Assembly: GCA_028673005.1 (NCBI GenBank)
Contig: CM054116.1
Span: forward strand, 72,553,315 to 72,617,314
Length of the DNA stretch: 64,000 nucleotides
Source: Tanypteryx hageni
Taxonomy: Eukaryota; Arthropoda; Insecta; Odonata; Petaluridae
Direction: 5' to 3'
This document shows positions 1 to 12,763 of this stretch, in pieces. Made by a program: the position numbers and the translations under genes. How positions within the stretch are numbered: position 1 is the first letter of the stretch; each line of letters opens with the position of its first letter. The notes beneath the pieces are model-generated. The model did no database searches and had not been told where the DNA came from. It was given only the letters and a program-made list of their open reading frames with translations.

Positions 1-584
1 AGAGATTGAAATGTTTATTTGTGCAAATGCACTGTTCTGTAAATAATTTGAAAATTGCAGCTTCCTAGCTCATCCCGTAGAACCTAAAAAATTATTAAAC
101 TTTAATGTTCAAATGGGGTTAAAACAACCCCTAAAAATTAACAATTTTAAAATTTTCCATTTTTATAGTTGGTTATGAGAAAAGTTCTATAATCTTGCAA
201 AATTTCAGCTTCCTAAACTTATTAGATTGGTCTACACACTAGATTACGTTTTCCCATGCTAACTTATGGGAGATATTCCGGGGTCTCTGGAGTCGAACCC
301 AAAACACTGTAAACAAAAGTGACAATAATTCCTAATAGATATATCAGCCATCTAGCAACACTGAAAATTTCATCTTTCTAGCTTACGGGAAATTGCCCAA
401 AATTAATTTACAAAAATGGCGCAATGCTTTTCTTATGGGAAAAAAACGCAAATTTCGGAATTTCTGGAGTCGAACTCATGTCACTAAGGTAAAAAGTCTC
501 ATTTTATCTGTAGATTTTTCAATCATATCTACAAAAACTGAAACATTCAGCTCTCTAGCTCTTGTAGTTTGGGCTGGACATTAG
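1..584 (+). repeat. Variant satellite unit with two tRNA B-box-like motifs
   Basis: This stretch is the left end of the inverted satellite array and differs from the standard unit. Its counterpart in reverse orientation lies at about 3217-3655: both carry the phrase 'gtagtttgggctgg' beside the unit junction. It contains two short segments that, on the minus strand, read like a tRNA B box (at 287-300 and 464-476, GGTTCGACTCC type). There is no credible coding region; the 63-codon open frame at 393-584 is AT-rich chance sequence. Confidence 0.7.
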
Positions 585-2126
585 TATCCTCCTATAGCAT
601 TATATATCGACGACTCTTACAGAGGAGGATATAACATACTAGTAGTTGGTGCTTGCATACTGCAAGCATTTCATTTCAACATAAAAAAACATTCATTATT
701 TATATTTTATCATTACACATATATTTTTAATTCTAAATATTTCACCTCCGCAGCGATTTTCGTTTTTCCCACATGTAAAATAATAGTTTAAAACAATCCC
801 CAAATGTTGCAATTTTAAAAATTTTACACTTTCTTCATTATGGGGTACTGATGCTACACATTTTAGCCAAATTTTAAAGTTGTATCACTTATAGAAGTAA
901 AATAATATTTTTGTAAATGCTTAAAATTAAATAATTTTTAACGGCCACCGCAATTCATATAAGATAAAATTGAAATGTTTATTTGTGCAAAGTTACTACT
1001 CTGCAAATAATTGAAAAATTTCAGCTTCCTAGCTCATCCCGTAGTACCTAAACAGTTATCTATTTGATTAAATTTTAAGAATTTTCAACTGCCAAACAAA
1101 TTAAAATATCAAAATTTGTATAATCCCTATTTCGTTTTTTTAAGAATTCTACTTATTAAAAAAATTTCAACTCCGTAGCACATGCGAAAATACACAAACC
1201 ATGAAAATTTGTTAAAACAATTGCAAATTTTTAGCGGCCGCATTGTTGCATTTTTTCAAGATTTTCGTTTTTTCTGGTCGGTTTTGCACAAAATCCTATC
1301 TATGAAAAAAATTTCGAATCTCCAGCACATCTGGAAGTGCCTAAACATTAGTGTCCTCCTATCATCATTATATATCGACGACTCTTACAGAGGAGGATAT
1401 AACATACTAGTAGTTGGTGCTTGTATACTGCAAGCATTTCATCTCACCTTGAAAAAACATTCATTTTTCAGACAGACATATCATCATTACAAATATTCTT
1501 TTAATTCTAAAGATTTCACCTTCGCAGCGATTTTCGTTTTTCCCACATCTAAAAATAATAGTTAAAAACAATCCTCAAATGTTGCAATTTTAAAAATTTT
1601 ACACTTTTTTCATTATGGGGTACTAATGTTACACATTTAAGCCAAATTTTAAAGTTGTAGCATTTGTAGAAGTAAAATAATATTTTTGTAATTGTTTAAA
1701 TTTAAATAATTTTAAAAGGCCGCCGAAATTCATATATGGTAAAATTGAAATGTTTCTTTGTGCAAATTTACTACTCTGTAAATAATTTGAAAATTTCAGC
1801 TTCCTAGCTCATACCGTAGTACCTACACAGTTATCTATTTGTTTAAACTTTAAGAATTTTTAACTGCCAAACAAATTAAAATATCAAAATTTGTATATTC
1901 TCTATTTCGTTATTTTAGGAATTCTACTTACAAAAAAAATTTCAACTCCGTAGCACATGCGGAAATACATAAACCATGAAATTTTTTTTAAAGAATTGCG
2001 AATTTTTAGCGGCCGCATTGCTGCACTTTTTCAAAATTTTCCTTTTTTCTAGTCGGTTTTGCACAAAATCCTACCTATGAAAATAATGTCGGATCTCCAG
2101 CACATCTGGATGTGCCTAAACATTAG
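585..2126 (+). repeat. Forward arm of satellite array: two ~770-bp units
   Basis: Two head-to-tail units begin at 585 and 1352, each with a junction in which TATCCTCCT (or TGTCCTCCT) is followed about 30 bp later by AGGAGGATA. Each unit then has a short hairpin (650-668, TGCTTGCA-TAC-TGCAAGCA; one arm base changed in the next unit), a segment containing 'gcagcgattttcgtttttcccaca', and an end reading 'cctaaacattag'. Unit spacing is 767 and 775 bp. Sequence similarity between units is high but with scattered substitutions and small indels. Short ORFs inside are not conserved between units, so I do not regard them as genes. Confidence 0.85.
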
Positions 2127-2445
2127 TATCCTCCTGTTATAAGCAGCATGCAAGCACCAACTACTAGTATGTTATATCCTCCTCTGTAAGAGTCGTCGAT
2201 ATATAATAGATATATAACAGGAGGATATTTAATAATAATAATATATATATTATAATAATATTATAATAATATTATTAATACTAATGTTTAGGCTCTTCCA
2301 GATTATTTGTAATGATGAAATATGTCTGAAAAATTAATGTTTTTTCAAGGTGCGATGAAATGCTTGCAGTATGCAAGCACCAACCACTAGTATATATATA
2401 TATATATCATTATATATAGACGTTTCTTACAGAGGAGGAGGATAT
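2127..2445. repeat. Inversion centre of the satellite array
   Basis: Here the array switches strand. A forward junction (TATCCTCCT at 2127) runs directly into a reverse-complement copy of the junction region (2145-2225), then an AT-only stretch rich in TAA/TTA triplets (2226-2280), then a truncated reverse unit (about 2281-2445) that keeps the hairpin (2361-2379) and a short TA run. The arrangement fits a breakage or template-switch event rather than simple unequal exchange. Confidence 0.7.
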
Positions 2446-4597
2446 AGGAGGATACTAATGTTTAGGCACTTCCAGATGAGCTGGAGATTCGAAATTTTTT
2501 TTAGGTAAAATTTTGTGCAGAACCTACTAGAAAAAACAAAAATCTTGAAAAAGTGCAACAATGCGGCCGTTAAAAATTTGCAATTGTTTAAACAAATTTT
2601 CAAGGTTTAGGCATTTTCGAATGTGCTACTAAGCTGAAATTTTTTGTAGTGGTAGAATTAGTAAAAATACGATATAATGGTTATAGAAATTTCGAAATTT
2701 TAATTTGTTTGGCAGTTAAAAATTGTTCAAATTAAAAAAAATAGATAATTGTTTAGGTACTACGGGATGAGCTAGGAAGCTGAAAGTTTCAATATATTTA
2801 CAGAGTGGTGCATTTGCACAAATAAATATAACAATCTCTCCACAATAATATTACGGCGGCTTTTAAAAATGTTTAAAATTTAAACAATTAGAAAAAAATT
2901 ATTTCACTTCTAGAAGTTCTACAACTTTAAAATTTGCCTGAAATGAGTAGCATTAGTACCCCATAATGGAGAAAGTGTGAAATGTTTAAAATTGAGACAT
3001 TTAAGGATTGTTTTAAACTACTATTTTTACATGTGGGAAAAACGAGAATCGCTGCGGAGGTGAAATCTATAGAATTAATAGAATATTTGTAATGATGAAA
3101 TATCTGTATGAAAAATTAATGTTTTTTAAGGTGAGATGAAATGCTTGCAGTATGCTAGCAACTTCTACTAGTCATTATATATCGACGTGTCTTACAGAGG
3201 AGGAGGATATAACATATAGGATACTAATGTCCAGCCCAAACTACAAGAGCTAGAGAGCTGAATGTTTCAGTTTTTGTAGAGATAATAGAGAAACTTTCAG
3301 ATAAAATGAGACTTTTTACCTAAGTGACATGAGTTCGACTCCAGAAATTCCGAAATTTGCGTTTTTTCCTATAAGAAAAGCATTGCGTCATTTTTGTAAA
3401 TTAATTATAGGCACTTGCCGGTAAACTAGAAAAATGAAATTATCAGTGTTGCTAGATGGCCGCAATATCTATTAGGAATTATTGTTACTTTTGCTTACAG
3501 TGTCTTGGGTTCGACTCCAGAGACCCCGGAATATCTCCCATAAGTTAGCATGGGAAAACGCAATCCAGTTTATAGACCAATCTAATAAGTTTAGGAAGCT
3601 GAAACTTTGCAATATTATAGGACTTTTCTCATAACCAACTATAAAAATCGAAAATTTTAAAATTGTAGCATTTGTACCCCATATTGGAGAAAGTGTAAAA
3701 TGTTTAAAATTGCAACATTTGGGGATTGTTTTAAACTATTATTTTTACATGTGGGAAAAACAAAAATCGCTGCGGAGGTGAAATCTTTAGAATTAAAAGA
3801 ATATTTGTAATAGTGAAATGTCTGTCTAAAAATGAATGTATTTTCTAGGTGAGATGAAATGCTTTCAGTATGCAAGCACCTTTTACTAGTATGTTATATC
3901 CTCCTCCTCCTCTGTAAGTAACGTCTATATATAAAGATAACATATAGGAGGATACTAATGTTTAGGCACTTCCAGATGTGCTGGAGATTCGAAATTTTTT
4001 TCATAGCTGGGATTTTGTGCAAAACCGACTAGAAAAAACGAAAATCTTTAAGGTTTATGTATTTCCCCATGTGCTACGGAGTTGAAATTTTTTTATAAGT
4101 AGAATTCCTAAAAAAACGAAACATAGATTGTACAAATTTTGATATTTTAATTTGTTTGGCAGTTAAAAATTCTTAAAATTGAAAGAAATGGATAACTCTT
4201 TAGGTACTACGGGATGAGCTAGGAAGCTGAAATTATCAAATTATTTACAGAGTAGTGAATTTGCACAAATAAACATTTCAATTTTACCATATATGAATTG
4301 CGGCAACCGTTAAAAATTATTTAAATTTTAACAATTAGAAAAATATTATTTTAACTTTAAAATTTGGCTAAAATGTGTAGCATTAGTACATCATAATGAC
4401 GAAAGTGTAAAATGTTTAAAATTGCAACATTTGGGGAGTTTTTAACTATTATTTTTACATGTGGGAAAAACGAAAATCGCTGCAGAGTTGGAATCTTTAG
4501 AATTAAAAGATTATTTGTAATGATGAAATATGTCTGAAAAATTAATGTTTTTTCAAGGTGCGATGAAATGCTTGCAGTATGCAAGCACAAACCACTA

Positions 4598-4649
<52 letters not shown>

Positions 4650-6156
4650 TTATATATAGACGTTTCTTACAGAGAAGGAGGATATAGGAGGATACTAATG
4701 TTTAGGCACTTCGAGATGAGCTGGAGATTTGAATTTTTTTTCATAGGTAGTATTTTGTGCAAAACCGACTAAAAAAAACTAAAATCTTGGAAAAATGCAA
4801 TAATGCGGCCGCTAAAAATTCGCAATTGTTTAAACAAAATGTTAAGGTTTATGTATTTTCGCATATGCTACGGAGTTGATATTTTTTAAATAAGTAGAAT
4901 TCATAAAAAAACGAAATATGGGTTACACAAATTTTGATATTTTAATTTGTTTGGCAGTTAAAAATTCTTAAAGTTTAAACAAATAGATAACTGTTTAGAC
5001 ATTACGGGATGAGCTAGGAAGCTGAAGTTTTCAATTTATGTACAAAGTAAAGAATTTGCACATATAAACATTTGAAACTCTCCATAAACATATTGCGGCG
5101 GCCGTTAAAAATGTTAAAAATTTATACAATTTGAAAAATATTATTTCACTTCTAGAAGTACTACAACTTTAAAATTTGGCAAAAATGTGTAGCATTAGTA
5201 CCTTATAATGTAGAAAGTATAAAATTCTTAAAATAGCAAAGTTTTGGGATTATTTTAACCTATTATTTTTATATAAGGGAAAAACGGAAATCGCTCCGGA
5301 GGTGAAATATTTAGAATTTAAAAAATATGTGTAATTATGATATGAAAAATGAATGGTTTTTATGTTGAGATGACATGCTTGCAGAATGCAAGCACCAACT
5401 AGTATATATCATTATATATCGACGTTTCTTACAGAGGAGGAGGATATAGGAGGATACTAATGTTTAGGCACTTCCAGATGAGCTTGAGATTCGAAATTTT
5501 TTTCATACGTAGGATTTTGTGCAAAACCGACTAAAAAAACGAAAATCTTGAGAAAGTGCAACAATGTGGCCGCTAAAAATTCGCAATTGTTTAAACAAAT
5601 TTTTTAAGGTTTATGTATTTCCCCATGTGCTACGGAGTTGAAATTTTTTTGTAAGTAGAATTTATAAAAAAAACAAAATAGAGATTATACAAATGTTGAT
5701 ATTATAATTTGTTTGGCTGTTAAAAATTCTTTAAGTTTAATAAAACAGGTAAATGTTTAGATACTACCAAGCAAGATAGGAAGCTGAAATTTTTAAGTTT
5801 ATTAGAGATTTGTCTATACAAATGAATCGAGTTTTCAGTGTATTCATAAAATTGTAATTGCGGCCTTTAAAAATTAATTAATTTTAAACAATTAGATAAA
5901 TGTTATTTCACTTCTAAATGTGCTACATATTTAAAATTTAGCGGAAATGTGTGGCATTATTAACCCAATGTGGAACATTTATAATATTACTAAAATAAAA
6001 AAAATAGTGATTGTTTTACTCCAGTATTGTTCCATAAGGAAAAAACGAAAATCGGTCCCGAGGAGAAATCTTATGTATGAATGAAATATCTCTCTGAAAA
6101 ATGAATTTTTTTTAAGGTGAGATGAAATGCTTGCAGTATGCAAGCACCTTCTACTA

Positions 6157-6157
<1 letters not shown>
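2446..6157 (-). repeat. Reverse arm of satellite array: about five units
   Basis: The same unit runs on the minus strand, with junctions AGGAGGATACTAATG at 2446, 3217 (degenerate), 3946, 4686 and 5448. Spacing is 771, 729, 740, 762 and about 710-760 bp for the last unit, which is the most diverged. The unit at 3217-3945 is a mosaic: its first ~440 bp match the variant at 1-584, and the rest matches the standard unit. Long TA tracts have grown at the same place in at least two units, next to the hairpin. Confidence 0.85.
4598..4647. repeat. (TA)n microsatellite in satellite unit
   Basis: An uninterrupted TA run of about 50 bp sits immediately after the conserved hairpin and 'cactag' of the satellite unit. 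It is the source of the YIYIYI peptide in an otherwise meaningless open frame. Confidence 0.95.

Positions 6158-6206
<49 letters not shown>
6158..6206. repeat. (TA)n microsatellite closing the satellite array
   Basis: A pure TA run of about 49 bp sits at the same position within the unit as the one at 4598. The satellite ends here and unrelated sequence follows. The next 460 bp (6207-6668) contain no feature I recognise. Confidence 0.95.
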
Positions 6207-6209
<3 letters not shown>

Positions 6210-6668
6210 GATTTCAAGAATGAACTGTATTTTACACCAATTTTGAGACGAAATGCCTCAAATCGTTTTTATCGACTCGGAGTAATTTGCACCGGTAGAT
6301 AATGTGATGTCCATAGAATACCTGGGAGACGAAAATTCTGGCTACTATCTGCTATTTTGCACTTTCTGATCATATTTCAGTTGCGCGGCAAGGCGCGGAG
6401 GGCAAACCCAGCGCGCTACATTTGATGAAACTCAAGGCGTAGATTTCTGGTTTTTATCAACAAAGGTTATTAAAAGCGTCAATAATACGTTGATAACATA
6501 TTTTATCACAACTCTAAGATAAACGTTTGTATCAGGTGATATTTTACATTTATAATATACGTCACAGTCGAAACTTGAGAACGGCCGAATCACCAAATTC
6601 GACATTATTTCCTTGTAAATTTTTCTTTTGTATCCTTACTTTTAGTTTTTTCAAACAGAATATAAGAA

Positions 6669-7360
6669 ATGGGATTATTTACGAAGCACTTCGAACCATA
6701 TAAGCTCTCATTTTTTACACAGACTTCCAAGATCTACCATGCCATTTTCAAAATACCTCCCGCTGTTCTAAGAAGGGTCGGAGGCCATAGTATCTTCCGG
6801 AGGTCGGAGAATGACGGGGCGGAGAGGACTCGTTCATTTCACTTCACACCCGCGCTTATTTTTATGGCCTACTCTATAGGTATGTAATATTTGTGAAATA
6901 TACTTTTTCAGGAATCAATCAGGAATTGATTTCTCGGCTTTTGGTTATTTTGAAAGCCATATCCAGCGGTTATTTTCTGAATGCTCCTGCATTCACCAAC
7001 TACTGCAAAGACACCACAGAACTATACGATCGCCTTTATGGGTGGTATAACATGCCACCTACAGTTTATAAGGTCCTCATTCATGGTGCAGATATTGCAG
7101 AAGGGGCTATCCTTCCTATCGGAAGAGGCAATGGAAGCGCGGAATAAGGACATCCGCAGGTTGAGGGAGTTGCACACGAGGAAATTTTCAAGGCTGGCAA
7201 CAAATGAAGATATTTTCCGGCGACTCCTACTGACCTCTGATCCTGTGATTTCTACCTCCTTTGAGCTTCAAAAAAAAATGCAAAAGTTTTGACCGCTGAT
7301 GTTCGGGGGCTTCTAGTTATAGATGAGACGGAGAGCGATACGGACTCGGAGGAATAGGGC
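6669..7360 (+). pseudogene. Broken ORF of a presumed arthropod mobile-element protein
   Basis: One protein is spread over shifting frames. From about 6904 to 7110 the frame reads a peptide including KAISSGYFLNAPAF and WYNMPPTVYKVLIHGADIAE; it then shifts to SEEAMEARNKDIRRLRELHTRKFSR, followed by LLLTSDPVISTS. A third frame from 7291 gives LTADVRGLLVIDETESDTDSEE and a stop at 7357. I recognise the pattern 'VLIHG...LPIG...LSEEA.EARNKD..R.R..HTRK.SR...LL.SSDP' from many uncharacterised arthropod predictions that behave like a repetitive family; that is recollection, not a search. At least two frameshifts make it a pseudogene. The upstream frame (6669-6887) may be an earlier exon: a GTATGT...TTTCAG segment of only 32 nt separates them, which is too short to trust as an intron. 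The enzymatic role is unknown. Confidence 0.5.
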
Positions 7361-10300
7361 GAATCAGACGATGAATTTGAAATATTACGTTTCTATTAGA
7401 ATTAATTTCGTTATCAGAAATATTTATGCATTTCCTATTGTAATATATACCATAGTAATAGTTTATGAAATTGAATAGAAAAGATGCTGATGAATATGAT
7501 TGTGTTATTTTTCTTTTAATTTTTCAAAAATTTCGAACATTTAGTGCCTCTATGGAGCGTTAACCGTAACAGATATGGTAAAATTGATGGAAAAAACGAA
7601 TTCGGGAGGTCAAAAACCTTACAGATAGACAAAAATAGATAGACATTGTGGTTCATAATAAAACAAATATGATTTTTGGTCAGTTTTTTTCGATTTGGAA
7701 CCACTGTGCGGCGTTTCAAGGATAAGAGAGATCCCCCTTTTTCCTTTTCATCCTAGGGCCACGTTCTCCGTCTCCACGTGTTTTTTGGACCCACTTTAGT
7801 CTATTTCACGAAATTCCTATATTCAAATTAGACCCTTCGGCCCACTCTATTTTACGGATCCTGAGCTTTAAAAACACTAACGTTTTGCGCGTTACGATCT
7901 GCTTCCTCATGATCAAAACGAAATTTCTCCCCAAAAGGTATCCTGTATTTATTCAAGACGATCGTTCATGAATATCCAGTCATGTCTAAATTTTCTCCTT
8001 CATTCAATTAAAATACCTTCATTCCAAAACATTCTCGAAATAGCTTCTTTCGTTTTAGAATATAAATTAAGAGGACTTGAAATATCACGAAAAAATTAGG
8101 CACTTTTTTCCGCATGAATCTTAAGAATTCCGTTTTTGGGTACAATTTTCTTTAATTTCGTACCTCGTAGTAATTACAAATAGTTTTTTACGTTATAATA
8201 TTAATGAATTTTGAACACGGAATAGTCATTTTACGATTTCCCACAGGTTTGACAAACATAATTGTTCTTAAATTTTTGCTCTTTCCCTTATGCCATGACA
8301 GAGTGTCAGCTCTGGTAGCATCGGCCGATCTTTCCCATTCGGCCCGATCCGACCCTATCTGCTCTTTACACTTCCCACTTTATTATTTGCCGTTCTCTTC
8401 TCCTCTTCCCTTCTGCCTTTGCCTACCGCACCATCTTTAATAATATTTCCGAGCCTATTATTTAGGCCTGTTCTAAATGCTTCAGCTATTTCTCTTCTAT
8501 CCTGTCCACCAGTTTTCTTTCTTAGGGCATTTTCCTAAGTCTTTCATTCCTCAATTTAAATCTTTCTATTTTTCCAATCATATGTATCAAGAACTTCATT
8601 TCCGTTGCTATTATTCTGTTCATACGTTTATCCAAAACCTACCAGATCCCATATCCATATTATGACAAAACTTTGATATCAAAATACATTTTGTCATGAA
8701 AACTATAATCACCGACTCAGCAAAATACCTCTTAATTTTCATAACGCACTTTAAAATAAATTTCAAAATTTCTTGGTAATATAAATGCAATTGTAAAGCT
8801 ATTTAAAATATGATATTGAGTTTTCTTTTTCGACAAGTTCTTGTTTCACGCCACTCAATCTACAAGATAAAAAATATTCTCTTTATCTTCTTGCTCAGCA
8901 GAACCAACTATTGCTAAATATTCATAATGATGAATCTTGTATGATTTTTTCGGATTATTTGTGACAATCCAAGAGAATACATATTAAATAAATGAATTTT
9001 TAATAGAAAATTTACACAAAATTCAGAAAACCAACATTAATGCACGAAAAAAAGAAATAAACGCTATTATTTTCTGAAGGAAAGTTTTATGAAATCAGCG
9101 TATCTGAGATATTGCTTTCCTCACAACAATCCAATGCTTTGCTTTTAAAGAGTCACGGAACTGCTTTTATCACTGGATGGATCTTCTTTCTCTCTCAAAA
9201 AGCGTTTCAACGCAAATCAACCTTAAGGGAAAACAAATAAAATGTAATAGAAAAAAGGTAGAAGATCGTTTCTTCCAGATTATTCAGTAAATGAAATTGA
9301 GAGTTTTGTTTCCGGTAAGATTCAGCCCTAAGAGAGAGAGAGAGAGAAAGGGGATTATAAATTTGATATCGTCTCACTGTAATTAGGTTCAAGGGAAAAA
9401 ATTAAATATATTTATATCAGAGGGTAAAGTATTAGACATTTTAAATTTTACTATTTACCTGACCGTCAAAAATGACAGGCATAACTAAATAATTAAAGTA
9501 AAACTCTTACCATTCTCCCTTTCTCTCTCTTCCTCTTTCTTTCTCTCTCTCTTTCATGCATGCATGCAGTTAAAAATATTTTATAGCGAATTTCTCATTT
9601 AAAAGGCAACCTATCAAAAACATATTGCAGGGGTTTTTGGTCTAGAAAGTCTAAAAAGAAACTGTTATCTAGAGTAAATGTTTTATGAGTTAAAGCAAAA
9701 AGACTATTTTTTACTTTCAGTTAAGTGGCAGCCCTGGTTGATTTAATTGATAACGTATCATTTCCATCTATTCCATTAATATAAACCCAAAATAAAAAAT
9801 TTCCTCAATATTCTCTCAGCAATATAGACCCTGTTTTATACGTGCGCACAGACAAAAGGACGGGTCAAAAATGATGGGTGCTCTATTTTTCACTTAAAAT
9901 AAAAAAGCGCCCAATTAACGAGAAATAAAATCTTGCTAATTCAATTTGCAGTTAAATCGAAGGGAAAAGTTGAACAAACTCGGCTCAAAAAACTTCCGGA
10001 AAAGAGAATTGACGACTGAAGTTTTCGAGCGGAGAGATAAAGGAGAGAGCCATTAATCAACACCAGTTAGAGAGGACCTGATTGTAGGAAGGCCTGGGCA
10101 TAAATCAAGGGAAAGAAAGTCAAGTCAAGAAAGGGAATTGTTAGGTGAAAGAGTAAAGTGAGCTAAATGGAGAGAAGAGAATCGAAACGGTATTGAAGGG
10201 ATCGGTAAAAAATTTAAATAAACTATGAAGATTCTTCTCATCTAATTGAGCCGCTGTCGCCGAAATTTGTCTTTATTTTCAATGAGAATTCATCAGGAAT

Positions 10301-10612
10301 TCTGGATATCGTATGGTGTCACCATAACGGAGCGGTATTAGGTCAAAGGTCGCGTTTGTGATTTTCACATGTAAAGTCATTCGATGGTGTAAGATGATAT
10401 TCCGTAAAAAACCTTTAAGATATTTTAATCTTCATAAAAAAAGTTGATATCTTTATGCTAATTTTTAAAAAGTTTTTTTTTTAATGAAAGTAATAATTTT
10501 GTTTGCCATTTTATCTCTAAAATCGATTCTGCAGCGACTAGATGAAAGATTAATATTTTTCCCGCTGGAAACGTTACGAAAGGTGTTTTTTAAAAATAGT
10601 CCAGTCAATCAA
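7361..10612. other. AT-rich stretch without recognisable genes
   Basis: I see no conserved coding signal or repeat homologous to the rest of the window. There are simple repeats: GA-rich at 9331-9350, CT-rich at 9513-9555 followed by a CATG repeat at about 9556-9569. The open frames here are short, mostly low-complexity and unsupported. Confidence 0.6.
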
Positions 10613-10782
10613 ATATTGTCATATATATTTGTGCGAATAATTCTAGAAATAGATATGGACTGTTTCCGTAGCTATATTTCTTCTAGTTACTTAGTTGATC
10701 CGAATTCTGATTTTCGTTTCGTAAATTGTGTCTACAAAATATCTAATTGTAATTTTATCGTGACCACTTGGTAATTATATAA

Positions 10783-11044
10783 CAGGGGTGGCCAAATCGC
10801 GGCTCTCGAATCATATGCGACTGTTTTGACTTAGGATGCGGCTCTTTTAAATTCACACTGAGGCGTGTCAACGTTTTTCACTACAGAAAAAAATGTAGTA
10901 GTGTGATATGATACGCGTTGGGGATTGCTTCCGATACAGATTATGTTTCACTGTTCGTAGATTTGTAAACAAAGAATGTGTCGTGCGGCTCTCAAACTTC
11001 TAAAGATTATCGAATGCGGCTCCGAGGGTGTCTGACCACCCCTG
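10783..11044. mobile_element. hAT-type MITE (copy 1)
   Basis: This is a 262-bp element bounded by CAGGGGTGGCCA at the left and its near complement (TGACCACCCCTG) at the right. It is flanked by a perfect 8-bp duplication TTATATAA (10775-10782 and 11045-11052). The TIR beginning CAGGGGT and an 8-bp target duplication are diagnostic of hAT transposons. Sub-terminal 'gcggctct' motifs recur at both ends. No coding capacity remains. The perfect target duplication suggests fairly recent insertion. Confidence 0.9.
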
Positions 11045-11549
11045 TTATATAACATCCGCATGCTGCAGTTACAGAAAATAAGGTAGCCAACACTTTTAAG
11101 TTTTATTTGACTTAGCTATGAGTTACTCGAAGCAAAGTGAATGTAAAACGTCACCTTGCACCTTGGAGCACATTCATATTCAGTATATCAAGCGATAAAA
11201 ATGTTGTTATTTCTCTTACAGGTTAAATAAACTCTAGCACTAATGCTGGGCTCTTCTACAATGACGAATGGATCGTCCGTATTTTATAAATTATTACCAC
11301 TATCATACATATGTTTCAATTTCTTCAAAGAAATTCAAGAATTTGGCCTATTTTCTCTCCTACAGAGTATCACGTTTCCTCTAAGAATATGAATTCTATT
11401 TCCATGTTATCCTGACTTGCTGATCAAGTATTAAAATGCATATCAGACACAAGGAGTTTTAAAAAATCGGTTTATTATTAGTAAAGTGTTAATTTTGAAC
11501 GTAGAGCATTAAGTCACATCAAGAACGTAACCTCAGATTCTGCATATTG

Positions 11550-12763
11550 CAGGGGTTCTCAACCTTTTATCTCCATTGGGCAATCACAATATTCTGAGAG
11601 AGGGAGGTGAGCGCAACCATAAAAACGCACAAAATCGAATATTTTTAAAATAGAAATTTGAGAAATGCAAAACAGAATGATATTAACAGTACCTAACATT
11701 ATTTTTAGTTCTTTATTTTAAATATTTCATGTTTTCACTACGTCCATCCGTCCATGTGCAAAATTTTTAAGTAATGAAATGATCTGGGAAGCTAATATTT
11801 TCAGGACAGCTTTGATTGATGACAGACATGAAAACTATTGAGTACGTCTGCGCTTCCATCTAGTTGAAGGCTATATAAGTCACCTTTTTTTAGATTAGTC
11901 TGTAGTTTAGCTTTCATATCATGCAAAATAGCAGTCACTGTTGTAGTAATTGTATACCTTGAATGTTGCAAATTTTTTTATTGGTGACATCATTTCTTCT
12001 TTATTTGAAAATCCATGAAAAAGTTGCTCACTACTTGCAATGAATGCTTCCTTAACAAGCTCTTCAAGTGATTTTTTATTCAATTATAATAAATGAGCAA
12101 ATTTAAAAGAAGCTAATGTTGCATTTTTAGACTTTAAAACAGACTTCGTAAACATAGATTGCTGCTCCAGTAATTTAGGTTTCAAACCACTAACTTACTT
12201 TTTCCATAGTTCTGAACTCGGTGGATAATTCTTATCAAAGGATAAGTCCTTAAATATTTTTAATATTGTCTCTCTTTGGCATTGCCACTCTATTAGAGAA
12301 TAGTAAACAGATACCTTTTCCCTTCACAAACTCTTCTTCCCATTCATTTTCAAAATCGTACACCATATCAGCTTTGTTTCTGACATTTTGACTAACCCTA
12401 CTTTATCAAAACTACAAGTAAAAAATCAAGCGACGAATACAATGATGAATAGCGGGTGTTGAACTGGATAAGAGATTATAAACAGTTCTGCATTTGCACA
12501 GTGTTACCGGGGTTACATCAGGTTTGGTAAATATAGATTGCTGTATCGATAATTTGGATTTAAAATCCCTATCTATCTTTTAACCCAGTGAAAAATTTAT
12601 ATCAAATGTTGAATGACGAGTCTTGAAATATTGATATATCAATATTGTTTCTCTTTGACACTGCCATGCTATTAGAACAGAGAATTCCTGAAAATTCCTC
12701 CACAGGCAACTAGAAATACCTCGGCGGGCAACAGGGCCTCGAGCACCGCGTTAAGAACCTCTG
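11550..12763 (-). mobile_element. hAT transposon relic (copy 1)
   Basis: The element starts CAGGGGTTCTCAACC and ends with the complement of CAGAGGTTCTTAACG, a hAT-type terminal inverted repeat; flanking 8-mers (GCATATTG and ATATTTTG) are only weakly alike. On the minus strand around 12010-12170 a decayed frame reads KSKNATLASFKFAHLL, then after a stop SLEELVKEAFIASSEQLFHGFSNKEEM. This resembles the N-terminal part of hAT-family transposases of the ZBED5/SCAND3-like type ('ASF..A.LIA...KP...GE..+K'). The length of 1.2 kb and multiple stops make it non-autonomous. Confidence 0.65.

Noticed and set aside
1..6206. CRISPR-like or bacterial repeat array
   Set aside because: Units are ~750 bp, AT-rich and in both orientations; this is a eukaryotic satellite with no spacers.
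6863..6904. A 32-nt GT-AG intron joining two frames
   Set aside because: Far shorter than usual animal introns, and the surrounding ORF is already frameshifted elsewhere.
8204..8665. Possible decayed retroelement C-terminus on the minus strand
   Set aside because: A few residues (DRAEW...) look suggestive, but no motif could be matched with confidence.
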